In this document: positions 43,938 through 55,733 of the stretch, one piece after another
How positions within the stretch are numbered: position 1 is the first letter of the stretch
How the letters are laid out: each line of letters opens with the position of its first letter
DNA from: Armigeres subalbatus
Lineage: Eukaryota; Arthropoda; Insecta; Diptera; Culicidae
Assembly (NCBI RefSeq): GCF_024139115.2
Contig: NC_085140.1
Coordinates: forward strand, 417,644,283-417,708,282
Direction: 5' to 3'
Length of the DNA: 64,000 bases
Notes under the pieces: model-generated
The model's input: only the letters and a program-made list of their open reading frames with translations
The model's database searches: none
Told to the model about the DNA's origin: nothing
Translations under genes and position numbers: made by a program

Positions 43938-44236
43938 AGTATGGTGGCCAGAGCTTAAAATAATCGAAGATTTTTGGTGAAGCCCATCGGCCTTCTTTGT
44001 CATTCTCATTTCGTACTTATTCATATTCGGCTGAACATTGACAATTTCCGATCAATTATCAGTCAGTGAGTATTTATTTAGATTTTGTAAACTAATAAAT
44101 TACTGTAAAACTAAACACATAAATAATGATATCAACAATTACTCACATAGATCTGACCCCGACGTTAAACTGAGGGGAAATTTTAGTGCCAAAAGACAAC
44201 ATAATCAAGGCCAATTATGTTTTCTTTAAACGCAGT

Positions 44237-44356
44237 GTCAAAAAAATGCACGCCAGAGCCACAGGAGCGCGCGCACTAAAAATACACTGGAGTGTTTTCA
44301 CTGGAGTGTATTTTCAGCACGCGCGCTCCTGTGGCTCTGGTGTGCATTTTTTTGAC
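44237..44356. repeat. 120-bp near-perfect palindrome
   Basis: It runs from GTCAAAAAAATGCA... to ...TGCATTTTTTTGAC. Arms of over 50 bases contain GAGCCACAGGAGCGCGCG and ACACTGGAGTG. The GC-rich inner part would form a very stable hairpin. Confidence 0.85.
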
Positions 44357-44471
44357 AGTTTGACATGACATTTAGAAAATTCAAATATCCTTCTACAAGT
44401 TGAACTTACTTAGTTAAAACTATAAAATCGTTTAGATGGAGTAATATCAAAGAGCAGAATTTTTTGCCCTG

Positions 44472-45529
44472 CACGGTAACTGGCTAAAACCCATTAGTGG
44501 GTACTATGGCACCCATTTTCGCCAAAACCGCCACTACTCATTTAATGAGTAAAACCGTTTTACTCATTAATGGGTAAATCATGTTTATGTCAACAAATGG
44601 GTATTATTTTACCCATCGTCCGGTGGTGATTTTCAGGCAAAATGGGTAAATAAATACCCATTTTCAACAATAAATTTGAGTGCTGTAGTTCAGATTTAAA
44701 AAGACAATTGTAAAGTAAATAAAAAAACAGTATGAAATTCAGATTTTATTCATAATTTACAGTTATGTTCAATAATTCATGTTGAAACATAGAGCGTGGC
44801 TATTTTTATGTTTCATTTGAAGCAAGATCATGGCAGATAGAAGAAGATCCTCCCAAGGATCCTCCTCAACCTGAAATTCAATCTCCCAAGTGCGGGGTTG
44901 TGTTTTTTAATGCAATACGAAATATTATTGCATAAAAAACACAACCCCGCACTTGGGAGATTGAATTTCAGGTTGTGGAGGATCTTCTTCTATCTGCCAT
45001 GATCTTGCTTCAAATGAAACATAAAAATAGCCACGCTCCGGCCGCTGGTGTCTCTAGCTGCATGCAATGATGGATTGCTTCCAAAAATTGTCCCGAGTCA
45101 GCCACATTTCGGGTCGAACTGCTGTTTCGATTCGGTTAGGCACTTGGTTAGGCAGGAATGTGGCAGGACCGAAGATTTTATTCCTCACTAGAACAAATTG
45201 AAAAATTCAATTTTGTTGGAAAGTATTATAAATATGTCTTTTACTTACGTTTAAGTGAGCTCGTAAATTTTAATTTTCCTCGCAAAAAAAAGAAAATTGG
45301 AACCGACAAGAAATTAAATGTATTTCAAATCACCTCGTTCAACACAACTATTTTTTCACCCATTAATGGGTAAATAAATGCACATTTTTCAACTCCATGT
45401 TGGTTCATAAGATGAGTATTTTTTCACCCATTTTTGCACTTTATATATTACCCCTTTTTTGACAGCTCCATATGCTATCAAAAAATGTATACTTTTTTAC
45501 CCACTAATGGGTTTTTGCCAGTAACCGTG
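44472..45529. mobile_element. TIR element P1 with ACCCATTAATGGGT repeats
   Basis: The ends CACGGTAACTGGCTAAAACC and, inverted, CACGGTTACTGGCAAAAACC are followed by CATTAGTGGGTA. Palindromic words of the type ACCCATTAATGGGT occur many times within 200 bases of each end. A 247-bp hairpin (44792-45038; arms from GAGCGTGGCTATTTTTATG) sits inside. No long frame. Confidence 0.7.
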
Positions 45530-45801
45530 TGAGTGTAGGACAACACTGGGTGGAAGGAGTACCGTCAACTGGGGGGAAGATGATAATTTTTAAGAAAAAA
45601 CATGCAATAACAATGTGTGTTTACATTTTAAATCCAAACAAATATTTTCAAAACATGTACTGCTATACGTTGCAATAATCAACAACTTTAGTTTTCTGAA
45701 ATGCATTCGCATTTATTAAAATAAATTATCACACATTTTTTGAGTAATCTGGTTTGGGGTGAAGTTGATCAAGACAGCTCTACTAAAATCATTGTGACCT
45801 A

Positions 45802-47005
45802 CACGGTTGTTCGCGAAAACCCATTAATGGATGAAAAAACACTCATTTTCGCTAGAAGTGTCTCTCCCCATTTAATGGGTAAACCCGATTTACCCATTAA
45901 TGGGTAAAAGCAGTTTATGTCACAAAATGGGTATTTATTTACACATTAGGAAATACGATTTTTTTAGAAAAAGGGGTAAAAAATTACCCATTTTTGGAAG
46001 TAGATTTGAAGCTGTGATTGATTTTAAATTCGTGATATTCATGGTATCCAGCATTTTACGAGCGCTAATGGCCGCCACAATCTAACTCAGTTTTTGGTAG
46101 GATGGAAACAGTTTGAAGTTTGGCTTGTGTCGTATGACACAAAAACGATAATTTTCATCATCATAATGATGAATTCATGATGATGATGATCGCTGCGGTG
46201 TCATACGACACAAGCCAAACGTCAAATCGAATGCATCCTACCAAAAAGTGAGTTAAATTGTGGCGGCCATTACCGCACGTAAAATGCTGGATACATAATC
46301 AATAAATGTAAATAATAAAACACTTTCATTTTATTTTATTCATGCTTTTCAGGTACGTACATATATGGAAACTACGAACTAATCAATCAATACATTAATG
46401 TTCTGGCATCTCATCGTCTAATGGATCATCCACATCCACGTTATATGGCGGTTTGCGTGAAAGAATGTGGTGGCTGAGGTTCCAAAAAGTTGATAGGATA
46501 AGATCCAGGGATGACCCTTCAAAATATTGATATTTTATTCAGGCTATTGAATGAATAATAATATAATGCTTACCCTTCATCGTTTGCTTGACTTTGCGTC
46601 CAAGTTTCTTCATTTTACGTGGACGACGTCGACGACCTGAAAGCATAATATTGAAACATTAGATAACTCAGGAGATAACTTATATACAAAAAATATCATT
46701 TATCTCACCTGCGTTGTTCTGTTGATTGATTTATCTTTATGTATTTTCAATATAATTAATAGAACTTGAAAAAAAATCTGAAGGACGCTGCGCTTCTCTC
46801 CAATGGATACGTTTCGTTTCTGAACATTTTTTCACCCATTAATGTGTACATTTATAGCCGTTTTTTTTAATGAATGAGGTTTCCTCTAATGGGTATTTTT
46901 TCACCCATTGCCTGACTGAGAAATTCCCCCATTTTTTGACAGATAGGAACGCTCTTTAAAAATGGGTGTTTTTTACCCATTGATGGGTTTTCGCAAACAA
47001 CCGTG
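45802..47005. mobile_element. TIR element P2, TA-flanked, same family
   Basis: The ends CACGGTTGTTCGCGAAAACC and, inverted, CACGGTTGTTTGCGAAAACC are flanked by TA on both sides (45800-45801 and 47006-47007). ACCCATTAATGGGT-type repeats lie near both ends. An internal hairpin spans 46044-46294. It carries exon-like sequence at 46395-46709 (see separate entry). Confidence 0.75.
46395..46735 (-). CDS. putative spliced exons inside element P2
   Basis: On -, three exon-like blocks have consistent phases. The first ends at 46709 (AACGCAG before GTGAGA). The second is 46636-46574 (acceptor TTTCAG, donor GTAAGC), coding RRRRPRKMKKLGRKVKQTMK. The third runs from 46516 to a TAA at 46395, coding SSLDLILSTFWNLSH and then PPYNVDVDDPLDDEMPEH. 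The last acceptor is weak (no polypyrimidine tract). It could be the tail of a captured host gene or a gene of the element. I do not recognise the product. The upstream start was not found. Confidence 0.35.
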
Positions 47006-47024
47006 TAGTAGTCAAAATACACTA

Positions 47025-47072
47025 CACGGTTAGATGACTTTACCCATTAATGGGTAAAGTCATCTAACAGTG
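47025..47072. mobile_element. 48-bp fully palindromic mini-element P3, TA-flanked
   Basis: It starts CACGGTTAGATGAC, has centre TTTACCCATTAATGGGTAAA, and ends GTCATCTAACAGTG. The 24-base arms differ at one base. TA lies on both sides (47023-47024 and 47073-47074). It shares the CACGGTT end and the ACCCATTAATGGGT core with P1 and P2, and lies 19 bases from P2. Confidence 0.75.
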
Positions 47073-47084
47073 TAGGTTATTTGT

Positions 47085-47180
47085 TCATTTCATTTCATTC
47101 ATTTATTTAGTTAACATCTAAACAGATAACACTGAATCAACAATTTGACGCCACAATGCACGGTTCGAGGCCGCAGGAGA
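47085..47180 (-). repeat. LINE 3'-tail fragment with (TGAA)n
   Basis: On - it reads GGCCTCGAACCGTG...GCGTCAAATTGTTGATTCAG...AAATAAATGAATGAAATG. It is the same tail as at 58127-58230 and 60918-61022. It is an orphan 3' end of the endonuclease/RT LINE family. Confidence 0.65.
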
Positions 47181-50100
47181 CCGAAGGAGGCCTTGACCGG
47201 GTTAGATGGTTTTGTTTCTCTGCTGTCATATTTTTCTTTAATTTCAGGCCCAATTTTTTCTGGATTTTTGGATTCTTTTGTGTACATCTGATTCTGCGGT
47301 CTGATCCTACTTGCCTATAGCTTCCTGATGCTATGAAACTTATAAGGCGGACGTGGTGATTAAGTGCTCAAGAACCTTTCAAATTATTCGAATGGAGCTG
47401 ATTATTCGTGTTGAAGTCGACGATTCTGAAGATACGATAAAGGATTTTGTTGAGTATATTTTTTCTCGTTTTTTAAATAAAACTATATGTTTGCTTCTGT
47501 TCCTCGATTTCCAATAATGTATGGATACTTGTGAGGAAACTTTAAATTGCACCATAGAGTAGTGATTCTCAGTCTCATTGTTTGTCTCGCAGTATCTTGG
47601 GCTAGAGCTTTGAAATGTATCTACACTGAAAATATTCCACACGACTGAATAATGTTCTTTTCCACGAGGATCTAACGTGTTTCTACAATCTGCATTTTCA
47701 TCAATGAACCACGTTGAATTGACAAGAAATTAATTAGATTTAATACTATTTGAACAAACTGTAAATTTTAACGTGTTTTGAACATGATTATATGCAGCTG
47801 TCATTAGTGGTGGCAGTAACATGGCGAGAATTAAATGTTTGTGTTGAAAGTCAAGGTAGAATCGGTTTCTACCGTATTACAATTTCGCTTGAAAAAGTTG
47901 CGGCTGTTGATTGCAAATGCATGAATAAACAGTATTAAAAATGGGTAAGTTCATACTATAAATCTATTCTAAAAACGAATAAATAATAGTCACTTTTTAG
48001 ATGAACTCCAACAAAAAAGGTACACCGCCACTACTATCTATTAGACAGGAAGAATTCATCAAGCAAAACCTGGAAATCTTTATCCCGGATTCATCAACCA
48101 TATATATGCAGATTATTATATATACAGACTATAATTTATATCATTAATTATGTACATTAAAACCAGTTTAAATAAATCAGCAAATGCATTTTTTATGATT
48201 TTTTCAAAAGTTATAAATAATACGCGACATGAATTTCGACGATATATGGAACAACAGCATCACTTTGCAATCTAACGTGTTTTTCATTTTCATTCTCAGT
48301 GTTGGTCAATTGTATCGAGCGATTCATATTTTGACACTTGGGACTGGATTTACACGTTAATCTGGTATGTTTCTCAACTAGTGAAAATTCACATGTGAAA
48401 CCATTAGCATGAGCGTGTAGAATATTGTCAGTGTACCGATCTGGGGTATTGGGACTCAGAGTCACTGCGTGCGGTTGGATCAGGGCAGAATTTAATTGCA
48501 ATCTGTCGGCCGACTCTTTTTTTTTGCTTTGATCGTGTCGTGAGGAAAGGTTTTGGAATCGGTGTGAATTTTAGTCAGGATGTTATTTTTTCTTAGCTTT
48601 CGTACAAGTGCTAGCTAAGGTTGGAAGCTTGTTTTTGTTTTGTAGAGAGATCTTTTGGGAGGGAGACGCTTGAGATGCTGGGAATCGCTGTCATAGAAGA
48701 AGACGATCTAACGAAATAGCCTACTACTTCTTGTTGGCCATAAGCAAGGGAACCCCCTCACAAAGAATAACAATTAGAGTTCCCTCTCTACACCACGGCA
48801 GGCTACTGACTGATACTTCTGCCAGCAGCTGCAGTTCTCTTTATTCAACAATAGGTATATACAATACATCCATAACAATATTTCTTAATCTATACCAAAG
48901 AGCAACTACAACTAACCGGCGCCCGCTTCTTATCCATCTTCGATCTACAGCGAAGCGTCGCACACTACCTGATATTCCAACACTTCTAAGCTATTTCGCA
49001 TAACCTTTACAACAGCAAACATTTGAGTATTTTGTAGGTGTCAAACTATTGTATGAAGGGGAAAATACCTATATTCTTGGCAGTCTAAGACATTCGCCAA
49101 TTTGAAGGATGGGAATAATAGAAAGTTACATTAAAACACAGGGTGGAGCTCAACTGGTATACATTTGTATGCTCTTCCTTTGATGATTGGTGCTCACTAA
49201 ATATAACAACTATTAACAAAAAATCAGTAATTTTAAAATTAATGTAACAGGTCAACCCTTCATTTATTGGCATAGCAATTTCTATCATCAGCACGTCGAG
49301 ATTGTAGAATTACGACGCATAAAAATTCCAGAAAAAATATTCGCATCACTCGATTATTCAGTCCAATAAAACAAAAACTTTTGTTTTGCTGCTGTTATTC
49401 CAAACACCACTAATTTGCTATAATATCAATATTTATCGTTATATTTGAAAAATAAATCAGCGGTGGAAAGGTAAATGAGAATCGTACACGGTTATTCAAC
49501 CGTTAAAGTTTCTACGGATAGAGGGTTGGATTATTTTTATGCCATTTTACATCAAATTACCTAACCAAGTTTATCAATTGATAGCCTGGTTTAATCAAAA
49601 AGGGAAAACTTTATATTAAATTATTTGTATCAATTTATGTTTCGTAACATTGTGACTCCAATGTTTTTCTATTTCGACGAAGCTCTGCTGTTTTTTTCTT
49701 TTTTCAAATCGTGCGACAATTGTGATGTCTTGCAGAGCTTCAATGACAATTTCGAGGATACAGCTTCATTATATTCACTGCTTTATATTTCGGATAAATT
49801 GTGAGATCGTATCATTTTATTTATCCCAACCTTTTTAAGTTATTTACACTCTTTTCGATCATTTTATCGTTAACTTGGTTCATAGTAATTGCTAATAGGA
49901 CAAGTGGACTGGGTGTAACGAGGAGGATCACCATTAAATAAAAGTAAGAAACATATAAATGGTAAGATACAACAACTATTTAAAAATATATGTAATAATG
50001 AATTAAACTAAATGCGCGCTGAATTCTAAATATATTATATACATTTTGAATCCGGAAGTTTGATTATGGTACTCTTATCCATTTGATAAACGGTAGCATA

Positions 50101-50228
50101 ACCAGGCGGGGCTTACTGTTAGTGATAGTGACCTCGGAGTGGACATGAAATACCAGGCACTCTGAAACGGGTCACTGGAGCTGCAGTAGAGCTAGCACTT
50201 TCTAACTCCCGGATTAAATCTGACTGTT
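47181..50228. other. 3 kb without recognised gene or element
   Basis: AT-rich DNA with only short frames. No splice-supported exon, tRNA or terminal inverted repeats were found by eye. It is unusually free of the repeats that fill the rest of the window and lies upstream of a probable developmental transcription factor gene, so it could hold regulatory sequence (inference). Confidence 0.4.
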
Positions 50229-50281
50229 TTAACAGACAGCTTTCTTCCATAACATCACTGCCAGACAGTGGGGGTTAGTTT

Positions 50282-50322
<41 letters not shown>

Positions 50323-50672
50323 ACACGGTTCGAGGCCGCATCTCTCCATCCTTGAATACGCCCCACGCTTGCAGAGTCGTTTTGCACCTGGTCTGCCCAT
50401 CTCGCTCGCTGCGCTCCATGCCGTCTCGTACCTGCCGGATCGGAAGCGAACACCATCTTTGCAGGGTTGCTGTCCGGCATTCTTGCAACATGTCCTGCCC
50501 ATCGTACCCTTCCGGCTTTAGCTACCTTCTGGATACTGGGTTCGCCGTAGAGTTGGGCGAGCTCATGGTTCATTCTTCGCCGCCACACACCGTCTTCTTG
50601 CACACCGCCAAAGATGGTCCTAAGCACCCGTCTCTCGAATATTCCGAGTGCTTGCAAGTCCTCCTCGAGCAT
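50229..50672 (-). pseudogene. endonuclease/RT LINE, C-terminal fragment
   Basis: On -: FERRVLRTIFGGVQEDGVWRRR, NHELAQLYGEPSI, GRVRWAGHVARM and GAQRARWADQVQNDSASVG, the C-terminal region of this LINE family. The 3' end runs into (CA)n at 50284-50320. The match at 63710-64000 is very close. Confidence 0.75.
50284..50320. repeat. (CA)n microsatellite
   Basis: 18 uninterrupted AC dinucleotides. Confidence 0.95.
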
Positions 50673-50967
50673 TGTCAGATTATTTGTATGAATGTTGAAT
50701 GTTGAATTTACTACGTAAAGAAGTCTACGAAGTCAATATTTGAAACGAAAATAACGTCATTTATTACTATCTCTCTCTTTCTTCCACAAAATACATTTTC
50801 ATGATTACAATCGAAAAACTCGGATTTCTACCTAGCTGTAACATTACTTGAACGGAGAATATTGTTGACTACCGTTTCATAAAAAAATGGCACTTTTGAC
50901 TGACACATCAAATGATCATCTTCACCTCAATGATCATCTTCCCCCCAGTTGACGGTACTTCGAAGAT

Positions 50968-52300
50968 TTGTTGAACGGTGAAAATGAAGGTGTATTAAGG
51001 AGCAGGATGGACATAGTCGGCGACAGTCAAGCTGTGGAACCACCAACGCTGGACGAGGTTAAGAAGGCTCTAAACGAGCTGAAAACAGTAAAGCTGCTGG
51101 GAAGGACGAGATCCCGGTCGAGCTTCTCAAACACGGAAGTGAGCAGCTGCATCAATCAATTCACCACATTATCCAGAAAATATGGCAGTATGAAGAACTG
51201 GATGGCCCCATATGCCCAATCTATAAGAAAGGGCACAGACTAGAGTGTGCCAATTACAGAGGCATCAATCCTGTTTAACAGACTGAGACCGCTTGAGAAG
51301 TCCTTCGTCGGCGAATACCAGGCAGGTTTCGTTTTCATGATCAACGACGGATCAGATGTTTAGCCTGCGGATGATCCTTAATAAATTTCGGGAGTACAAC
51401 TTGCCGACTCACCTTAATAAATTTCGGGAGTACAACTGTTCATTGATTTCAAAGCAGCGTTCAGTAAAAATAAATGAGCTGTGGCAGATAATGTCCGAAC
51501 TGATTAGACTGATACATGCAACGCTGGATGGCTCGAAATCAAGTATTCAGATTGCAGACGAATTGACAATCTCGTTTGTGACCTTAGACGGATTGAAGCA
51601 GGGTGATGCACTTTTGAATTTATTGTTCAACATTGCACTCGAAGGCGCTATTAGGATATCTGGCGGCACTATCATCAAACGGTCGCATATGCTCCTGGGC
51701 TTTCGACATCGACCTTATTGGAATCGATCGCAGAGCAGTAGTGGAGGCTTTTGTCCCACTGAAGAGGGAGACGGCGAGAATAGACTTAACCATTAACTCT
51801 ACCAAGACAAAATACATGGAGGCAGGTAGAGATGGAGGAAGACCTAGTGGTGTTGGTGAAGAATTTGGAACTCTTGTGACATGTGATAATGACGTTTCTT
51901 GTGAAGTGAAAAGACGTATTGCTGCTGCGAATAGGGCCTTTTACGGATTACATAACCAGCGTAGGTCCCGCAACATGCAGACGGAAACAAAATTCTGATT
52001 CTACCAGTGGCCCTTTACGGACATGAAGCATGGACGTTAAAAGAGGCGGACCGGAGAGCTTTCGGGATTTTCGAGCGAAAAGTGCTGCGTACAATACTCG
52101 GAGAGAAACTAGAAAATGTTGTGTGGCGCAGACGCATGAATCATGAGTTGTATCAAGTATACAAAGAAGAAAATATTGTGAATCATATAAAATACGGCAG
52201 ATTTCAGTGGGCTGGTCACTTAGTGCGAATGTCGGAAGAAAGAATAGCGGAAACAATATTCAACAGAGGTGACTTCGTGGAAAGCCATGAACACGCTGGT
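50968..52300 (+). pseudogene. endonuclease/RT LINE ORF2 remnant (RT to C-terminus)
   Basis: In shifting frames it reads KEIPVELLKHG-type finger sequence, CANYRGI, SFVGEYQAGF, FRMILNKFREYNL, ELWQIMSELIRLI, LDGLKQGDALLNLLFNIALEGAIR, DLIGIDRRAV, KRRIAAANRAFYGL and FGIFERKVLRTILG...GHLVRMSEER. The GFADD catalytic box is damaged to GAFD/GFRH, and a 30-base direct duplication of AATAAATTTCGGGAGTACAA occurs near 51380-51440. It is dead. Confidence 0.75.
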
Positions 52301-52850
52301 ATCTAGTTGTAAGAGGCTTTTAGATAACTAACCTGCAGTATCCAGTCAAAATGTACAATATATATACAATGGATGAAAATAATTTACAACTGGTAATAAA
52401 AGCAACCGATTATGTAGGAGTGATACGAGGAACATTAATTCATGCAAGTATTCTGATTTTTGCAACGTATGCTCAACTACTTATAATTATACAACTACTT
52501 AATTTTATGGCACGAACTATACGAAATATCAGTTAGATCTATGAACTGGGTATGAACTGGTACTTAATAATCACTGGAAACGTTACTAGCAGTGATTCAT
52601 TAAAATACAGTGTCAAACTTACTTTGAAAATAAGATAACATCCTTTGATTAGTTAAACGTTTCAGAAATTTATATGTTGCATGTTGATTACGCAAGGTAT
52701 TAGAAGATAATAGAGGATTCACAACTTCTAACACTCAACACACACAACAATAATAAAATAAAATCCCCAGAAAAATCATTAAAATCGCCCTACTTCAATG
52801 TATACTGGAATGAACTTACCGAATTGGTCAAATCATTTACCATCAGCACA
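52301..52850. other. no gene recognised
   Basis: AT-rich spacer with a 61-codon chance frame; nothing supported. Confidence 0.4.
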
Positions 52851-52979
52851 GTGGCGTAGCCACGGGGGTGGTTTTGGACATAACCCCCCCCCCCCCCAAA
52901 GACAATATTTTTAAAAGATATTTTTTTTCGAAAAAAAATATGTTCAGAAAAAACAACCCCCCCCCCCCCCCCCCCCCCC
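52851..52979. repeat. homopolymer C tracts next to a CAGTGGCG end
   Basis: CAGTGGCGTAGCCACGGGGG (from about 52850) looks like a hAT-type terminus. It is followed by C14 (52884-52897), an A/T-rich spacer, and C23 (52957-52979). The C runs are likely to vary in length and may be assembly-sensitive. Confidence 0.6.
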
Positions 52980-53244
52980 AGACCAATTTTCTAGCTTATT
53001 AGGCATATTAGAAGTGCAGCAACTGTGCCTTAAACTTCAAATATCCTAACGGCAAGCGGCTCAAATATTTACTGCTTGACGAAACTTTGTTGAGGTTCGA
53101 TCTCGATAAACCACTTCATGGTTTCCTCGTTCGGCCTTCGCATCATTGCCTTCCAGTCCGTGGTTGGCTTGAATTTTGGAAACCAGAAGTCAGAAGTGCT
53201 TCACGGTTGATCGACGTTGTCATTGGCTAAAGTTCACCAACCGC

Positions 53245-53545
53245 ACGTCAAATTTCGATGAAAAAATCACACACTCTTGACGTCTGTCTGTATAAGAACC
53301 TACCCAAATTTGTATGAGAGAGTATAAGACCTAACAATTTGGTAATTCTAGTACAAGACCTTATACATTTTCTGTAAAAGAATCTGTGTATCAATTTTGC
53401 ATATGCTTCGCTTCCATACAAATTTTGGTAGGTTCTCAAAGGGAATTTGAAGAAAATCTTACATCCGCTGGTTGGGTGGGCCTACGAGCCTTTTAAAATA
53501 GGATCGTTTTTTGGAGTGAAATGATAACCTTTCGGTATAAATTTA
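53245..53545. repeat. inverted repeat AGAACCTACC and MITE end
   Basis: AGAACCTACCCAAATTTGTATG (53297 region) is inverted at CATACAAATTTTGGTAGGTTCT (about 53415-53437). At 53505-53545 GGAGTGAAATGATAACCTTTCGGTA matches an end of the 42741-43116 family. The rest of 53546-54760 shows no gene. Confidence 0.5.
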
Positions 53546-54761
53546 TTGTACAATGAAGACAATTACAGATTCATTCATAGGAAGAGTAAAAAATGCCTAA
53601 CACTTTCTTTATTGACATGTATACATTCCCATTTTCCTAATGCTAGTGAAGTAGTTCGAAAATTCCGTACTTCTGCCAAATTATCTGTCCGAATTGAAGG
53701 TGAAGTTCAACGGCCTGCTGTTAAAATACCATCGAACAATAAATAGTTCCTCGGCGAATTTGTGTTCCATGGGTTAACGATTTCGAAGCTCAGCATGGTG
53801 CTCAATTGAACAAATATTTATGCGCATTTCAGAGGCATAGTGTCGCGATTGGTGGGAGGTTCTGCAGGAGATCCCAATAACGCAAACTGAAAAATAATGA
53901 AGCTCATTAAAATTTTAATGAGCCATAATTAATTCCATTACAGGTGCCGGGCGACTGCAGGCACATCGTTACACAATAACAATGATCTCATGTGGACAAT
54001 CGCGACACATTCAATTTTTGTGGTTTGCTCTCAATGGTCGGTGATCGGGTTTACGGGATGTATTCGTATTGCAATGGAAGTGCGTCGAAATAAATTATAA
54101 ATAATTACCAAATAACGTTGAAGGTATGCTTGGCTCGAATACGTTGAATTTTCCTGATACGTAGCTATCATAACTGTACAGAGTATAGATAACGATATAT
54201 AACTTGCTGATTTCCACGGAATGTAATTTCCTGCTTGTTATGTAATACAATGAACGCAGATTGCCACAATTAAGGTAGACAATTTATGCGCTTATGGTGT
54301 ATGATTCATTATGAAAAATATGTACATAATTGCTTTTTTTATGTTTGGCGACCATTTTCCAGCTGCCTGTATTTGTAAGGCAAGTTATTTATGTGATAGC
54401 TTTAGGTATATCATCCTTTAGCAATATTTTCTTGGTACAGTCTTTCATGCTGTGGAAACGCAATATTCGAAAGAACGAAAGGATCATAATACAACACATT
54501 TCCACGTAACACAGTGTTTCCAAAATGAAAAACCGAGGTCAAAAATATTGAGTATTCCTGAGCAAATCCTGAGCAAAGTTGGATAAGTCGAGAACGTGAG
54601 CTATTACGGTCTTTAGTGCGTTATTTCATAAATAATTTGGATTTCTCTACATTTTTTGACGATAGTGGAAATATGAAGTACAAAAATTGTAGAGCAATTT
54701 CTCCAACGCAAAAGTATAGCGATTATGAATTTTGGCCTTGGGAAATATCTTGTGTCTATGG

Positions 54762-54769
54762 TATATAAA
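54762..54769 (+). promoter_or_regulatory. TATA-box candidate upstream of the eh1-motif gene
   Basis: TATATAAA lies about 480 bases above the start codon at 55246. The sequence after it (54780-55240) is much richer in GC and CpG than the surroundings, as expected for a 5' leader. No transcript evidence. Confidence 0.35.
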
Positions 54770-55245
54770 CGGCATCACCACCCCACGTCCACCCGTCCGA
54801 TTCCGACCCCGTATTAGCCTCGGCAGATGATTGCGTGCTGCTAGCATGCAATGTGTTAACAAGCGGGAACGCTTCCCTCCTCGACGGCGCTATGTGCATG
54901 CTATATTGTTACTATAGCACCAGCCCAGGAATACACATTCTCATTATCCTTGCCACCGCGATTGACGACTCGTTTAGTTTCTCTGTGTGTGTAAGCGTGC
55001 CGCCGTTGCCACGTGATTGGAGGGAGGGCATGTGACATGGTGGGTGCGCTTCCCACGTTAAATTCTCCGGGCCTCATAAATCTTTTAAACGTCCTTCGGA
55101 AAGCATCGATTAGAACGGTTATCGGTTTCGAAACGTCGCTCAGTTCGTTAAGGTCCTCCGTTCGACTCGGAGTCAAGTCAATGCCCTTCTGTGGTGGCAT
55201 CGGTCGGTTGTGAAACAGTTGTGACTGCTGACTATTGCTTGGAAT

Positions 55246-55733
55246 ATGGCCTTACACACGCTTCCGTACAAGGATACTCCGAGCAAATCTCCGACGGTGC
55301 TCGGTGGAATCACACCCGGCGGTACAATCGCGTCCAAGGTCCCGTTTTCCATTGAGGATATTCTGTTTCAGAATGGCTCAGTTGCCCATCATAACAACAA
55401 TAACAACACTAGTGCTAATTATAATGTGAAATCAGTCAAGAAGCCAGAATCTCCTTGTGTAACGCAAGTGATCGAGGGTGGTGGTGGCAATAGCAGGAGC
55501 AGTAGCAGTAACAACAGTAATGCCTCGGTGGACTCCTGTGGAGGTCCTCGCAAAGTGCCACAATTTGAAAACGGCGATAGAAATGGAAATAGCAACAGTA
55601 TTAATATTAGCAAATTTAATGATAATAACGTGATACGTAGTGATAGCAATAGGAATAACAACCATGCTGTATCTGTGCTGAATGGAATAAGTGGCTGTCA
55701 AGAGGATTATCGGAAATCAATGTCAACGGACAG
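55246..55733 (+). CDS. first coding exon of a probable eh1-motif homeobox transcription factor (partial)
   Basis: ATG at 55246 opens 162 codons plus 2 bases to a donor at 55734 (CGGACAG before GTTCGTG). Residues 34-40, FSIEDIL in the context KVPFSIEDILFQNG, match the engrailed-homology-1 (eh1) Groucho-binding motif. That motif lies near the N-terminus of many NK/ANTP-class homeodomain proteins, ladybird/Lbx and Bsx among them. The rest is Asn/Ser-rich low complexity, as usual for insect transcription factors. Lys/Pro spacing and codon use look coding. No homeodomain exon is found in the remaining 8 kb, so the gene must continue beyond the window with a large first intron. Which family member it is cannot be decided from this exon. 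Confidence 0.65.

Noticed and set aside
50228..50705. Overlapping frames with Val/Cys or Thr/His repeats at one end
   Set aside because: The repeats are translation of the (CA)n microsatellite. Only the minus-strand LINE frame is meaningful.
53100..53240. Short minus-strand frame with TDWKAMMRRPNEETMKWFIE
   Set aside because: It looks protein-like, but it is only about 50 codons between stops, without splice signals or a family I recognise.
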